NCBI GenBank assembly: GCA_016802295.1
Contig: JAESIW010000138.1
Span: 4,329,097 to 4,393,096 of the forward strand
Direction: 5' to 3'
Length of the DNA stretch: 64,000 nucleotides
Source: Brachionus rotundiformis
Taxonomy: Eukaryota; Rotifera; Eurotatoria; Ploima; Brachionidae
Position numbers and translations under genes: made by a program. Below the pieces are notes generated by a model that saw only the letters and a program-made list of their open reading frames with translations, was not told the origin of the DNA and did no database searches. Position 1 is the stretch's first letter; the number at the start of each line of letters is the position of its first letter. This document shows, in pieces, positions 11,701-23,400 of the stretch.

Positions 11701-13036
11701 AATCTAGCATCATTTCTATTTATTCTAAAACATTGGTTACAAGTAGCATTTTTACCAGATGGTGTTGGATACTGCGGTACAGTCAACGCTAAATCATTAG
11801 GCTTAAAATTTTTTAATTAAAAATTCATCATTTTGGATGAAAAAGCATACATGGGCTGTATTTTTTGGAACAAGTTTTTTTTCACAAGCTACACAAGTGG
11901 TGTAGTTGGCAGGATTTGAAGTGGTACAATTAGAGCAATTAACTCTAGGCTTTAATAAAAGTAAATTTATTAGTTAATTCAAATTATTTCCTTTCCAGTA
12001 ATTTACCTGAAGCTTGATGGTGGCCTGAGGTTGGAGCTGCGGATTGATAGGATTCTCACAAATAACACAAATGCTGGTGTTAAATGGCACAATGGATCTG
12101 CAATAGAAACAAGTTCCTAATTGGCCGGTTGTTGGAGGAACCATTTTTGCTTGCGGAATAGACGGCAAATTTTTGCCACATTCCGAGCAATATCTGGCAC
12201 TTGGATCCTGTGGTCGTGCAGCAAAGCAATATATACATCTTAATTGTTATCAATAATCAATTGTTGTTTAAATACACATTTTTATAAGTTACTTCAAAAA
12301 ATCAGTTTCACGTTGTAGCCTAAGAGCTTGAGTTGACGAGTCTGGCAAAATTACTTTGCGGTTGGAAGTGCTCAAGTCATCTTCAAAATCTACAAAATTT
12401 ACTGTTGAATTTTTGGACTCGTTTAAATGGTGGCTTGTTTTGTTGAAACGAGTGCCTAAAAATTTTGTCTCTTTGCCATATCGGGCACTCTCTGGATCAC
12501 TCATGCTTCCACCATCTAATTATTAAATATTTTAACTATTTTAATATACTAAAAAATTATATTATACCACTGCGGTATGATAAATTGTTGCTAGATTCAA
12601 CAATTTTTTTCAAAATTCCTCTCTTTTTAACAATTTCCTTCTTTCGTTCTCTTTCAAGATCATCAATAAAAGAAAATACATCATTTTTTGAAGATTTTCT
12701 TTCATCATTTTCCTTTTCATGAGATTTTTCGACCTCAAAACACTTGGTCACTATATGGCTCTCTCTGGTGCCATCTCTGGACACAGCGAGAGCCTTTACG
12801 CTTATTTTTCCCTCGCGTAATTTAAATGGTTTGATGTACTTGATGGTGCTGCGGTCAACTCCCAATGCGGCGAAGTGATCTGGTTTTGAGCCATCGATGG
12901 TAAAAAAAATCTCAGCACCAGGCGTCTCAGTTCTAAGCTCAATGGGAGTTTGAGTGTCAATTATGTTTTTTAGCTTGCCGGGCACAGGTGCTCGCAAAGG
13001 TACTATTGTTGGCACAGCGATTGAACCCGCAGTCAT
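8785..13036 (-). CDS. DZANK1: DZANK1: double zinc ribbon and ankyrin repeat protein
   Basis: Nine minus-strand exons (12568-13036, 12293-12515, 12007-12238, 11851-11949, 11679-11801, 9179-10143, 9054-9128, 8962-9004, 8785-8904) join in frame to 2,349 bp, 782 residues, close to vertebrate DZANK1 in length. The first exon encodes a chitobiase/hexosaminidase-type C-terminal-like beta domain (TPGAEIFFTIDGSKPDHF). Then come CxxC zinc ribbons: KCIYCFAARPQDPSARYCSE, GTCFYCRSIVPFNTSICVIC, NCSNCTTSNPANYTTCVAC, TCNQCFRINRNDARFCDWCG and CGRCGASNNSFTKFCCSCG. The C-terminus has two ankyrin repeats (DGISMLHMAIRNGHFDTVPI; GNTVLHEAVLLG), then YGASPSWKNSRNEKPFDLAM. Vertebrate DZANK1 acts with NINL in dynein-linked transport to photoreceptor cilia; a ciliary role here is inference, backed by the upstream X-box. 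The 1.5-kb intron 5 contains a dispersed repeat. Confidence 0.95.
10549..10590. repeat. Short dispersed repeat in DZANK1 intron 5
   Basis: Matches 411-445 with a few substitutions (GCTGTCCAAGTRGTCACCTG shared). The remainder of the intron, 10144-11678, is AT-rich with no supported feature. Confidence 0.7.
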
Positions 13037-13145
13037 TTTATAATTTCTTATTTTTTTTAATTATTTATTATAGTCTAGAAATTGAAAAAAAATTTAAATT
13101 TGAATTTTTATTGCTATTTGTGACTAAAATAATATTATCTATTTG

Positions 13146-13158
13146 GTTGCTAAGCAAC
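13146..13158. promoter_or_regulatory. X-box (RFX-factor site) in the DZANK1 promoter
   Basis: GTTGCTAAGCAAC is a perfect inverted repeat with a one-base spacer and fits the RFX X-box pattern RYYNYY-N(1-3)-RRNRAC. It lies 110 bp upstream of the DZANK1 ATG (13036, minus strand) and 35 bp upstream of a plus-strand ATG at 13193. X-boxes within about 150 bp of the start are typical of ciliary genes in animals, which fits DZANK1. It is a single exact motif found by eye; function is inferred. Confidence 0.7.
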
Positions 13159-13192
13159 ACAAAAATTTAGTTTGAAATAAGCTACATTATAA

Positions 13193-13333
13193 ATGAAAAT
13201 ATTCTACCATTATAAAAACCGACTTCAAGTCTACGACGAACTCCATGGTTGCAATATCAAGACTGGCCCAATGGATTTTAGCCTATTTTCTGATCAAATT
13301 TATAATTTATACTCGATTTATTTGAAGCTTTAG
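13193..13333 (+). CDS. Small divergent open frame beside the X-box
   Basis: ATG at 13193 opens 46 codons (MKIFYHYKNRLQVYDELHGC ... SIYLKL) to a TAG at 13331. It starts 157 bp from, and head-to-head with, DZANK1, so the X-box at 13146 could serve both. No family is recognised. It may be a first exon, since the text is protein-like up to about codon 35, but no convincing donor was chosen. It could equally be chance. Confidence 0.3.
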   Translation: MKIFYHYKNRLQVYDELHGCNIKTGPMDFSLFSDQIYNLYSIYLKL

Positions 13334-13889
13334 AATTTGTTTTTTAGTTATAAAAAATCATTTTTAAATCATCTTTAAATATGAGAAACATAAGATTAAT
13401 AATTATTAAATTAAACATAGATTATTAAATTATTCTCAAAATTTCAAAAAAAATAGACTAATGAATATTTTTTTTTAATTATTATTTAAAAATTTGATAA
13501 GTCTAATTTAGAACTCAAAAATACACTTGAATGATTTTATTGAAGAAAATTTAGACATTTTAATTGTAATGAGTTTATGGTGTTTTTTAATGATAATTTT
13601 TTTTTAAATTTTGAATTATTTTGCCAAGCCTTTTTATTAGTTGGCTTTACTGCGGTTATTGGATCCTCTGGATTTGGGGTTTTTCGATCCAGAGTTAAGA
13701 GCTAAAACAAAAATTTGATAGATAATCAGTTTTCAGTTTATTAGAAAAAAATTAAAGAAGCTCATTTGGAGCGGAACATAAGAAGCGGTTTTGGAGATAT
13801 TCTTAATCAAAGTCAATTTTGGGTCATTGACATGGACAGTCTTTGAATGATAATGCCTAGACAGTTTTTTTCTAGGGTCTTTTCTCAGT

Positions 13890-14165
13890 GAATTTAACTT
13901 TGGTGACTATTTTTCGGTCTAATTAACCGATATTTTCAAATGTTGATTTAAAATTGCTTGCAGATTGTGACTGCTATTAATTCGAGATCATTAGCTTATG
14001 ACCAACCTAGATAATTAGAACTAATATTATGACAAGTATAACTGGTCCTAATACTGATCTCTGCAAAACACCTTTTAAGGTTTCCTCTCAGCAAGACATA
14101 ATACCATCAAGGACAGCCTTTTGTAGTTTTTTCATTGATATTTTATCTATCCAAATAGTAAAAAT
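13890..14165 (-). pseudogene. Non-LTR retrotransposon remnant (RT palm motif)
   Basis: The minus strand around 14045-14085 reads TLKGVLQRSVLGPV, a degraded form of the SGVPQGSVLGP reverse-transcriptase block of CR1/jockey-type LINEs. Flanking sequence is open only in short pieces with stops. Sequence at 13600-13705, also minus, reads TLDRKTPNPEDPITAVKPTN after a possible acceptor; I cannot place it in a gene. Confidence 0.55.
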
Positions 14166-14572
14166 ATGCTTTATCTTCTTTTAAACCAAATTTATTCCTA
14201 AAATTAGAATTTTAATATTTTTTTTTTTTTGAATAATGTTGAATTTCAGAAAGAGATTAAGAGTTTTTAATTAATTGATTTCTGAAAAAGTCGATCTTAA
14301 ATCCAAAATAAAGTTAATTTTAAGAATTAAAAAAAATATATTTACAAAATCATTTTATTAATTTAATAATTGTTTGAAATTTAAATTTAAAATAAAATAA
14401 TTTAATACAAAATCTTTTTTTTTTAATTGTTTAAAATTAATATTCTTTTCTGCTAAGATATAAGTATTTAAATAAATTAAATTTAATTTTGTTTGTCTTT
14501 CTGAGCGAAATTGAATTGTGGTCGCTACACTACAAATAAATAAATTTGAATTATTTTCGGACTTAACCTTAA

Positions 14573-15085
14573 CATTCCCAGGAACCAATTCTCGTCTAGA
14601 TCTTAATTAGGATCCCATCAGGATTCCAGACTGGATTCCGGGTCTTTTCTGGACAATTTTCCTAACCAGCTCAGTATATGATCCTAACAGAAATTCCTTA
14701 AAGTTTTCAAAAGTTGATAGGATTTCATAGGATTTTATTAATTTCGTTAGAGTTCAGAAATCATTTTTATTAATTGTATTTTAAGAAAATAAAAACGAGT
14801 CAAACAGATTCATTCAAAATGCCAGAGGATTCCTCATATTAAAAAATTAAATTTAAAGTTAAAAATTAATTTTAAATCATACAAAATTTTGAGATGACGT
14901 TTGAATATTAGAAATATTCTTATTTCAAGAAGATAGTTTGAAAATAATTCAAAAGATTTCATAAGAACTCATAAAAAATCATGACTAGATGGAAAAATAA
15001 GAATTTAGTCAAGATCTTTTTAAGAATCTTTTTCATATTAACTCCTGAAAGTTCTTACAAGATCCTTGTTAGGATTACCAATGTA
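14573..15085. repeat. Dispersed repeat, longer copy
   Basis: The start (CCCAGGAACCAATTCTCG) is the complement of the end of the 8019-8315 copy, and 14808-15080 matches that copy in direct orientation. This arrangement fits a non-autonomous element of roughly 500 bp with degenerate inverted termini. There is no open frame. The stretch 15086-15743 has no recognisable feature. Confidence 0.55.
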
Positions 15086-15743
15086 TCAATAATTCTAATA
15101 ATCATCCAATTTAATCAAATTAAGCCACAAATAAAGGCAGCACTGGGCCAAAAAATACTAAACTTTAGGTCATATTTCATCATACCTTTTTATTTTTAAA
15201 TAAATATAGGAATATTTTTTATCAAACAATTCATAGTTTTTAAAAACAATACAAATATACAATCAAAGATTTATTATAAGTTATAAAATTTTAAAAAGTT
15301 TATAATTAGAACATTTTAAGTTTAAAAGTTTCCAAAATTAAATCAGGCTTTGATTTCAATCATTAAATTGTGTCTTGGTAAAAATAAAATTTTTAAAACA
15401 ATATTTTTAAGCAGTGTTTTTATTCAAAAAAAATTAGATTACAATTAATATGCTTTAAAGTGCTAGCAACAATGACCAAAAATTAAAATTTATATTATAA
15501 AAAAAAGTTCTTTATCATCAAAAAATGAAAAAAAATGACTAGATCTTTAAAAGACCAAAAATTACTTAATGTTAATATCTATTCATAGACCATTGCAATC
15601 AAGCTTAAAAAACGAATCAAAAAGTCAATACAAATCACTTTGTTTATTTGGGAAAAAATTGACAATTTTTACAATTGTTCTTAAGGTTCAAATTATTAAA
15701 ATAAATTAAATACTTAATTTAATCAAAAAGACTTTTGAATTTT

Positions 15744-17103
15744 TTATAGCACATTGGTAGATAATCTGGACCTTTTTTTGTCCGGAAAGCTACCCGAATC
15801 TAAAACAGGTTTTCGTTTATTTGACTTAGAACCTTTGGCAACTAGACTATTTTCGCAATCATTATAATCCGAATCAATATCGTCATAAATTGCTGCTTTA
15901 TTTAATGAGTCTAGTCTCGAATTGGTGTTTACAGATATATTGTTTAGGTTATCATTGACCGGTTTAAGTGGCACGCAAGGAAATGACTTGCGCCTTGATA
16001 TCTTTTTGGATGATGGTCGAGAATTTTCCAAGTTGTGTCTGGTTGAGAAGTTAAATTTTTTTTCTTGACTTGATTTTTTTTTATCTTTTTTTGTTGAAGC
16101 AAGTTTTAAATTTTGGCATTCATTATCTTCCTTTATTGCCTTGTGCAAATCATCCTCGTCCACAATTAAAATGTGCTCTATGTCTTAAAATAAAAATAAT
16201 TTTTAATTATTTAATTTAATATATTCTAAATTAAATTTACAAAAAATCAATTTAAAATAGATTATTATTAAAATATTAATTTTTTCTAAATTTTTATTAA
16301 TAAATTTAGTTAACAAACCGTCAAAGTTAATTTCTTCAATTTTTCGCTCTATTATCTCGTTATTCAGATCAGTTTGGATGCTATTCTTGACTTTATTTTT
16401 GTAATTTTTATTAACCGAGCTCATACGATTTCTATTGAGCATTTTGAATTTAAGATACTCTTCCCTTTGACGCCTAAGATCTCTTTTTTTAATGAGCTTT
16501 TCCTCATTTTCATGCTTTTGGTGTCGCTTTAAGTAAAACTCATCGTTTAAGTTCTCTGTCCCTTCGAGTTTGTAGGTGGGCTTTATGCAAACTGTCCTCC
16601 AGCTAGGAACAAGAACCCCTTTGATTGGACTTTTTGGTTTTTCCGAGTTGGCTGCCACAACTGAAGAGCGCCCAAGCACTCTACTTGTTGGATTGCCAAA
16701 CAGGGAATCGGTAACTATTAAAGAATTCCTGTCCGAGTTTGGTGCATCTTCAGGTTGTTTGTTTTTAGTCGAAGTTTGGTTATTTGCCTTTAGTTCGCGT
16801 TTTTTCGGATTCAAAGTGGCTTTTTTGGTACCTGTTTTTTTGCTTAATTTCAGCTTACCTCTTTTTTGTCTCAGATAATCAGTTTTTCTACAATTGGAAA
16901 AATTTGACAAGTAAATAGAAAAAAAATTCCAAATACTTGGCTAATTTTTTTATAGCTTTGGAACTTGGGGTAGTTTGGACAATAGTCGGATCAGTGGAGT
17001 CAGTTGTTTCAAACGATTCCTCGTCTGAATTGCACTCGTCTGATTTTTTGACCGACTTGGTTCGTTTTTTGGCCATTTTTTTGTGACCATTTTTTGGTTT
17101 CAT
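15744..17103 (-). CDS. PEHE-domain protein, MSL1-like
   Basis: Three minus-strand exons (16937-17103, 16319-16887, 15744-16183) join in frame to 391 residues. The central part has a PEHE domain: VPSWRTVCI, then LNDEFYLKRHQKHENEEKLI and KKRDLRRQREEYLKFKMLNR. It matches the order in MSL1 (VPSWR, DE.F..RH..E..EK, KRD.QRIREQ). PEHE proteins scaffold the histone acetyltransferase MOF: MSL1 in the MSL complex, KANSL1 in the NSL complex. The N-terminus is lysine-rich with an acidic Ser/Asp patch, and the C-terminus has basic nuclear-signal-like clusters (KKISRRKSF, KSNKRKPV). The N-terminal coiled coil of MSL1 is not evident, and the protein is shorter than vertebrate MSL1. Nuclear chromatin role is inferred; MSL1 is favoured over KANSL1 by size and spacing. 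Confidence 0.75.
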
Positions 17104-18019
17104 CTAAAATTAGTTCAAGTCCATTACCAAATATTTAGATTAGAAAATGTCGCTTGGAAAAATTATTCAATTTTATTTAACTTTAACTAATATTCCAAAA
17201 ATTATAATAAAATTTTAATAAACAATTATTCATTTCAATACACGAGAATATGTGTATAGACTTGAATTTATTTTTTGCATTTATTTTTTAAGGTTTAGCG
17301 CACGAGTTATGGGAAACTAAGAGCAAAAATGTATCGTTGTCTAAGCAAAGGTAATTAACAATGATAGAAGACAAAGTATATTTTTAAATATATAATTGGA
17401 ATTATTCTCTCTGAATTAGGAAAATTGTCAAATATTTAAGTTTTTATGATAAATACAATAAAATTTTGAGGGTCTGATTTTTTATCAAGTCAAATTTATC
17501 CAAGTAACTAAACTAGATATGAAAAAAATTTAAAATCTTATCATCAAATTTTTTTATTTATTTAGTGGAAATTAATTAAGCATTTAGCTAAAATAGATGG
17601 TTCTTTGTTGGATCATCGCAAAAATTTACCTTGTTTTTTTACAAGCTACAAAAGAGTTCAACAACTCTTTAAATTATTTAGAATTAATTCCTTTTTTTCT
17701 ATTAATCATTCCTCAGATTGTTTGAGTTTCAATCATGTCATGAGCTGCATCGTCTGCATTTTTTTTTAAACTAAAAAATTTAACTTTGGTCAATTTTATA
17801 CCAAATTTTTGTTTACTTTGCAAGCTTTTCTTTAACTTAGTTTGAAAATTTTTAATTCGTTCAATTTGAACTAGGCGCTACGTATCACTTAGTCATCTTC
17901 TTCAGAACTGATGCACAAAGAAAAATTAGATAAATTAGGATGAGCTATATTATTGGAAAAAACAGCCTCTTTGAAGGCATCTAAAAAAACTCCTGATCCA
18001 AAAAGTATTACTTGCAGCA

Positions 18020-18278
18020 AAGAAAAAGAAACTGCCTGAATCTAACCAGAACAATGGGGCGACACCACAATTAAATCCATCATCTGTGAGAGGAGACTTA
18101 GTTGGCGCTTAAGAGTCAGAAATAAAACCAGATATTCAGATAAAAGAAGGTGTTTCAATCGATCTCCACAGCATAAAATGGATGATATACCAATACTTGA
18201 ATAACATTGATGATTGCATCTACCTTGTCGAAACAGAAGCTGAAAACCAGTAGGAGTATTTGGACTGTAATTAAGCCA
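18020..18278 (+). pseudogene. Decayed unrecognised coding sequence
   Basis: One plus frame reads LPESNQNNGATPQLNPSSVR, a stop, then IKPDIQIKEGVSIDLHSIKW and MIYQYLNNIDDCIYLVETEA before another stop. Codon choice and composition look protein-derived, but the two in-frame stops and lack of splice context suggest a dead gene or transposon fragment. A similar short open piece lies just upstream in another frame (about 17950-18015). No family recognised. Confidence 0.35.
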
Positions 18279-18519
18279 GTACTGATATATTACTCTAGAA
18301 ACAGATAATAAAGCATTTTACATGTTTCGGTAATAACTAAATAATATCGTTTCTTAGTACAAACAAGCTCTGAGAATGGAATCATTATTTATATCTATTA
18401 ATTCGAGTCATCACGGGCTTATAGTTTAGACAAGATGTGGTTAGTAAAAAAGTGTTTATCTCAGCATCTAGAACCATTTACTTCTGAGATACGATTTTAT
18501 AATAAAATTTTTTGTTTTT

Positions 18520-18845
18520 TTTCAATTTTTAAATATCATTTTATTTTGTATGCCAAATTTCTGGCCATCCATTCATCATCCATTTTTCCTGGTCGTATTT
18601 TTGTTGCAGATCCATTCGACCTGAAAATCTTTATTTTACAAATTCACCAATTTATAGATTACATGGAAGCATTTTAAAATTTGATAAAATATTAACTTAT
18701 TGGTAGCTAGTCCTTCCACTAATATTTGAACTACTTTGGAAACAAAAGTCCACATCATAATGTTTCCTAATTTATTATTTTCCAAAAAAAATTCAAAAAA
18801 CTGATAATAACATAATTCATATAAATTATTACGACAAAATTTCAT
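18520..18845 (-). CDS. Unrecognised two-exon candidate
   Basis: A minus-strand frame from 18845 (MKFCRNNLYELCYYQFFEFF ... NIMMWTFVSKVVQILVEGLA) looks like an alpha-helical protein piece. Downstream, after a good acceptor (gattttcag, at about 18620), the minus strand reads SNGSATKIRPGKMDDEWMAR and ends NLAYKIK-stop. A donor near 18700 (aagttaat) is weak, so joining the two is uncertain. The first part may itself start after an upstream acceptor rather than at the ATG. Family unknown. Confidence 0.35.
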
Positions 18846-19407
18846 TCTATTCTCATTTAATTTTTAATTTCTGTTTTGGTTTGTTGAGATATTGACATAA
18901 CATAATTTTTTATTAAACATATTCAAAATTAAAAACTAGTGCTGAAGTTATCTGTATATTTTAAATTTAAGGATTTAATATCTTTTTCAAAATGTTTCTT
19001 TGTCACAATTGTTTATTGGCTTGGTTTTTTTTCCACATCCTTCCGATTCAAATAACTGTATGACAAAAATTAAATGTAGTTAATATAAATATAGTGTTAT
19101 CTGTGTAAAAATATTTAAAATTACCATTTTATACCGGTTAAGTCAATAACCTATATGTCCATTACTTAAATTATCACTTAATTAAGTAATTTCTATTTCA
19201 TACTTCCTTAACAATAAATATTTTTATTTCTCAAATGCATTTTAGAGGCTGGTTTAATTTTAAAAAGTAATAAAAACTATTGGATTATTGCAAAGTCAAT
19301 AAAAAATGAAAATATAATTTTATCATTAAAAGTAATAATATATTTTTGATTTTTAAAAAATAAATATTCAAAACATTATAAATCAATTTGTATCGTCAAT
19401 TAAAAAA

Positions 19408-20082
19408 TTACCAGGCAATTTTTTTCCTGTCAAATTGGCGCCAAAAAGCCTCAATATTTTCTTTACAAACCTTTTCGTCGTCATATTTAGATTGACCAAA
19501 ATTTTTATTCAGTCTCCATCTGGCTGTCTTGACTCTGGTAAATTCATACACTTGCAATTGTCGCTGAAATCCAAAATTTGGATTTGCAATTTTTCTAGCA
19601 CCACGCACCGCATTTAGGCATTTTTCATAGGATAAATCTGTACAAGTCATCATGTAAGCCAGTCCAATTGTCACACTACGAGATACGCCTGCCAAACTTA
19701 AATGGTTTAATTTAATTTCCAAATTTGCATTTCAGAATTTTGCATTGATTAAAGTTACCAGTGTATAAGCACATTGCCATTTTCTTGCACCCTAGCCCTG
19801 TGAATAAACTCCACAGCTTCGGAAAAGTATTGCTGCAAGTCCTGGTGAGGCGAATCGCTCGCTTCTATGCACAAATACTTAACATCTTTAAAATTGGAGT
19901 TTGGTCGGGCGCCTTCTATCACACTGACCACATGTGTTATCCTGTTGCTTTTCATTTGGCCCCGGTCTTGGCTGTCTTTCAGTGACCCAATGTACAGACC
20001 AGGTAAAACCTATGTGATTTTGGAAATTAAATCAAATTAATTGACTCAATTTGTATCTTACTCGACTCATTCCTGAACCCAT
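19408..20082 (-). CDS. Dual-specificity phosphatase, DUSP15/DUSP22 type
   Basis: Three minus-strand exons (20062-20082, 19759-20009, 19408-19696) join in frame to 186 residues, matching the 184-residue DUSP22. The tiny first exon encodes MGSGMSR, equivalent to MGNGM in DUSP22/15, with Gly2 available for N-myristoylation and membrane attachment. VLPGLYIGSLKD follows. The catalytic loop HCLAGVSRS (HCx5R) is complete across the exon 2-3 junction, with the general acid expected in the ASDSP segment. NPNFGFQRQLQVYE matches the family C-terminal helix. The family dephosphorylates Tyr/Ser/Thr on signalling kinases. It is intact, with compact introns of 52 and 62 bp. DUSP15 and DUSP22 cannot be told apart by eye. 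Confidence 0.95.
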
Positions 20083-20099
20083 ATTGAATCCAAAAAGAA

Positions 20100-21390
20100 A
20101 AGTTCTTCTTTTATTATTGGGAAAAAAATTACGAAATATTTTAATAAAATTTCATTCTAGCTAAAAGTTTTTTAAAATTATTTTATTAAGAGACATTATA
20201 TGGGACCCAAAGATACATATGTGACTTAAAAGCTATGAATACTTATAAATTATGCTAAGTTTTTTTATTATTAAAGCTAGACAAATACATAAAAATTATT
20301 TATTGGAACATCAGTAAGAATTGGTTTTCTTACCATTAATTATAAATTGAAAATTTTATATTTTTAATTATTATGCGCTTTAAATAGCTCTTCTGAAATT
20401 GTTTAATTGTTCTTCCGTCATTGTTAATTTTTCAAAAAAATTAATAATTTCTTATTAATAATCAGAAAAATTCAACATTTGATTGACATAATTGTTTTTT
20501 TAAATTAAACTATCGTGTTTAAGGATGATTTAAATTGATTTGTTTTGTACGATAATGAGAAATTATTCAAGTTTAATTGTTGAGACGGAAATCAAAGGAT
20601 AAAAAATTTCGACCTATTTCAACAGTATAATTTATTTTAAATTAAAAAAATATTTTATGTATATAAAATTCCCACTCGATTTTGAAAGTAAGAGTTATTA
20701 ATCTTGTGTATTAGATATAAATTAATTGATTTCCGACTGAAAGATTAATTGTGTCCTTAATTTCTTACTTCCTTATTAATATATTTTAGAAATAAAACCA
20801 TAAGACTATTAAGCGGCTTGTTTTATAATAGGGGTTTATGAATTTTGACATTATTAAATCTCACGACTCTTCTAAATAATAACTTTTCTAGATAAGATTG
20901 TTTAGGGGATTACATATTGTTATTGATATTTTGTTAAAGAAGAAAAACATTTTTTTGCATTTTTTTAATAAATGTATATAATCAAATTAAAAAAAAAACA
21001 TCTTCCTATTCACATTTAGAAATAATTTATTCACATTCTAACATCAAACGGACCTAAATTAATTTATTAAAAAAATTAGTTCTATTATTTTTTCAAAACA
21101 AGATTTTTTTAGAAACATAATTCGGAAACAGGTTAAAAAGTAAAAAATAAAATCAAGAAAGCCTAATAATATATTTTATTCATTTTTATCTAAGAATGCA
21201 ATACTTGAAAAGGATTTATAACACTAAACCCATGATCAAAACATAAAATAATTTGGTTCAGATGATTTGGAGATCATATTTTGCATAAATTCAAAAAGAT
21301 TAGCTCTAAAAGAAGGCTATAACCAGGGTTCTAATAATAAAGAAATTAATAATCAAAAATTTTTATATTTCTCTCTTAAAATTTACAATT
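20100..21390. other. AT-rich intergenic stretch
   Basis: Very AT-rich (homopolymer A/T runs throughout) with no supported gene. Open frames here are short and lack protein-like composition. It precedes the dispersed block at 21395. Confidence 0.5.
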
Positions 21391-21394
21391 TTTT

Positions 21395-21905
21395 GATTAT
21401 GATCAGGATATCTAAATGTTTAATTTTGCTTAATGAAAATCTAAATAACAAAATACTTTAACTGTTTGAAAAAAACAATGAGCCATTTCCTTGTATCTCA
21501 TTATTAAAGAAAGTCAATTTTAAAATGGAACAAATTTTGCCAAAAGGAGGTCATTTCTGAATGAAATACCATTAAGGTGGCTGTTCGTCAAACATTTTAA
21601 AAAACCAGTAAATTAATCAGAACAGAATTTGAAATGGTCATAATTTACAAATAATTTATTTCTTTTTATTAATTAAAATCAAGTATTGTTAAAAGAATAT
21701 AAATTTTTAGGGTTTGTTGTTGCTTTTCTCTTTAGTTTATTTTTTTAATACAAAATGTTTAGACAAAAATAATTTTTTGATTATTTTTTTCCCAACTTAT
21801 GCCAAGAATAAATGGAATAAATTTTTTCAATCTCCACTTCTAAAACAGAATTAGATATTATTTGATTATTGAAAAATCAAACTATTCAAAAAACTTTAAT
21901 TAATG
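21395..21905. repeat. Dispersed block, uninterrupted copy
   Basis: Homologous to 28405-28655 and then 29555-29925. Shared words include ATCAGGATATCTAAATG versus ATGAGGATATCTAAATG, GAACAAATTTTGCCAAAAG, ATACCATTAAGGTRGCTGTTC and AAAATGTTTAGAC. The second copy is split by an inserted LINE, so this copy shows the pre-insertion order. No coding potential. Confidence 0.7.
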
Positions 21906-21910
21906 AATTT

Positions 21911-22192
21911 TCAGCCATAAGCCACCGACGTCAGAAAATAAATTAGAATATTCTCGGTTATTTTATTAAAAAAATCTAATTCCTCAACTCTTATTATATT
22001 AATAAATTTATCTGGTAAATAACATATCACAATAGGTAGGTTTTTGAATATAATACATAAAGCTAATAATTTATAAATGTTCAATGACGTATTTAGATGT
22101 CTTTTTAAGTGGGCTAAAATTTTATTAAAATAATCGCTATGAAATAAAATTATCAAATTTACTTACCTCTTTCAACCATTTTGAGAAGCTAC
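21911..22192 (-). CDS. Unrecognised candidate with one intron
   Basis: A minus-strand frame ends at 21911 and reads HLKRHLNTSLNIYKLLALCI, then YLPDKFINIIRVEELDFFNK and ENILIYFLTSVAYG-stop. Upstream, ATGGTTGAAAGAG is followed by a strong donor GTAAGT; an acceptor tttag before cccac would join in phase to give MVERAHLKRHL. Hydrophobic helices are evident but no family is recognised. The short length and isolation leave open that it is chance or the last exons of a larger gene. Confidence 0.35.
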
Positions 22193-23400
22193 TTTGGTTG
22201 AATAAATAAAATTTAATTCGAATATAATTGCTACTATTAAAGCAACTAAAGGTATATAAATATTCAGTAAACTTATGTTTAGCTTTTACAAAAAAAGCTA
22301 TTCAAATGATTAAATAATAATAAATTTTTATTCAACATTATATAAAAAATTCAGTTAATAAGTATTAAAGTAAAATCTCTAGTTTATAATTGCCTTCCAT
22401 TGACTGTTTTTATTTATAAAGTTAAATTATGTAGAGCTGTTTTACTTGGCCAAATAATAAAACAAATCAAAATTTTAAATTATCTATTCATAAGATTATT
22501 TTATTAATCAAACCAATTAAGATCTTTTTAACCAAAAAAGCATAAAATATGTGCCTGATAATTTAACCAAGGATAATTAAATTATTGTATAAACATAATT
22601 GAAATTTTTTTTTCGAATTAAGAAATCAAAATCAAATGAACTAGATTTTTATAATTATCCTTATTACATATAATTTTGAAAATTTAAAATTCTAATGCAA
22701 ATTTTCTTTAAAAAGACTGACAAGTATCTGACCAAATGTTGCTGTTGATAAAATGGTAAATGTGATCATATCTTAGGTTACCCTTGTATCATTTTCATTG
22801 CTATTCTTTTTAGATTGCTGCCTTTTTAGCACGATTTTAAGATTTAATTCATTAAACAAGTGTTTATCTAAAAGCTACTTTATTAAAAAAAAACAAAAAG
22901 AAAACTAAACATTTAAAAATTGTACAATCAAAACCCTTTTTTCTTATTTTTCTAATTTTATTTTTATTTCTTTTTTTGACATCGCCAGAATTGGCGTTAA
23001 TTTGAAATTAAATTTGTTTTATAACATTGTTTTATACCATTGATGGTTGTATCAAATTAAAATTTGGCAAATTACTGCCAATGATGTGCAAAATCTCTTC
23101 AGAATGAACCCAAATGAATTAAAATTGCAAACATTTATGCAATACCATATTACATTTAAACAACCATTTATATTTATTTTTATTAAGTCACTGAAATCGA
23201 GATAATAATTATCTTTGAAATCAAAATTTCAATTTTTATAAAAAAAAAAGGATTGCTTAAACCCTAATTTAAAAATTTTCAAATTTTGTTTGAATTTAAA
23301 AAAAAAATCAGTTTATTTTTGATTTGACAAATACGAGCGGCCTAAACTATGGCCTGAGAAATAGTCTTTTTATTTTGCTTAATGTTTAAATTTAGAATAA

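Noticed and set aside
16576..16878. 100-codon plus frame
   Set aside because: Antisense shadow of the PEHE-domain exon.
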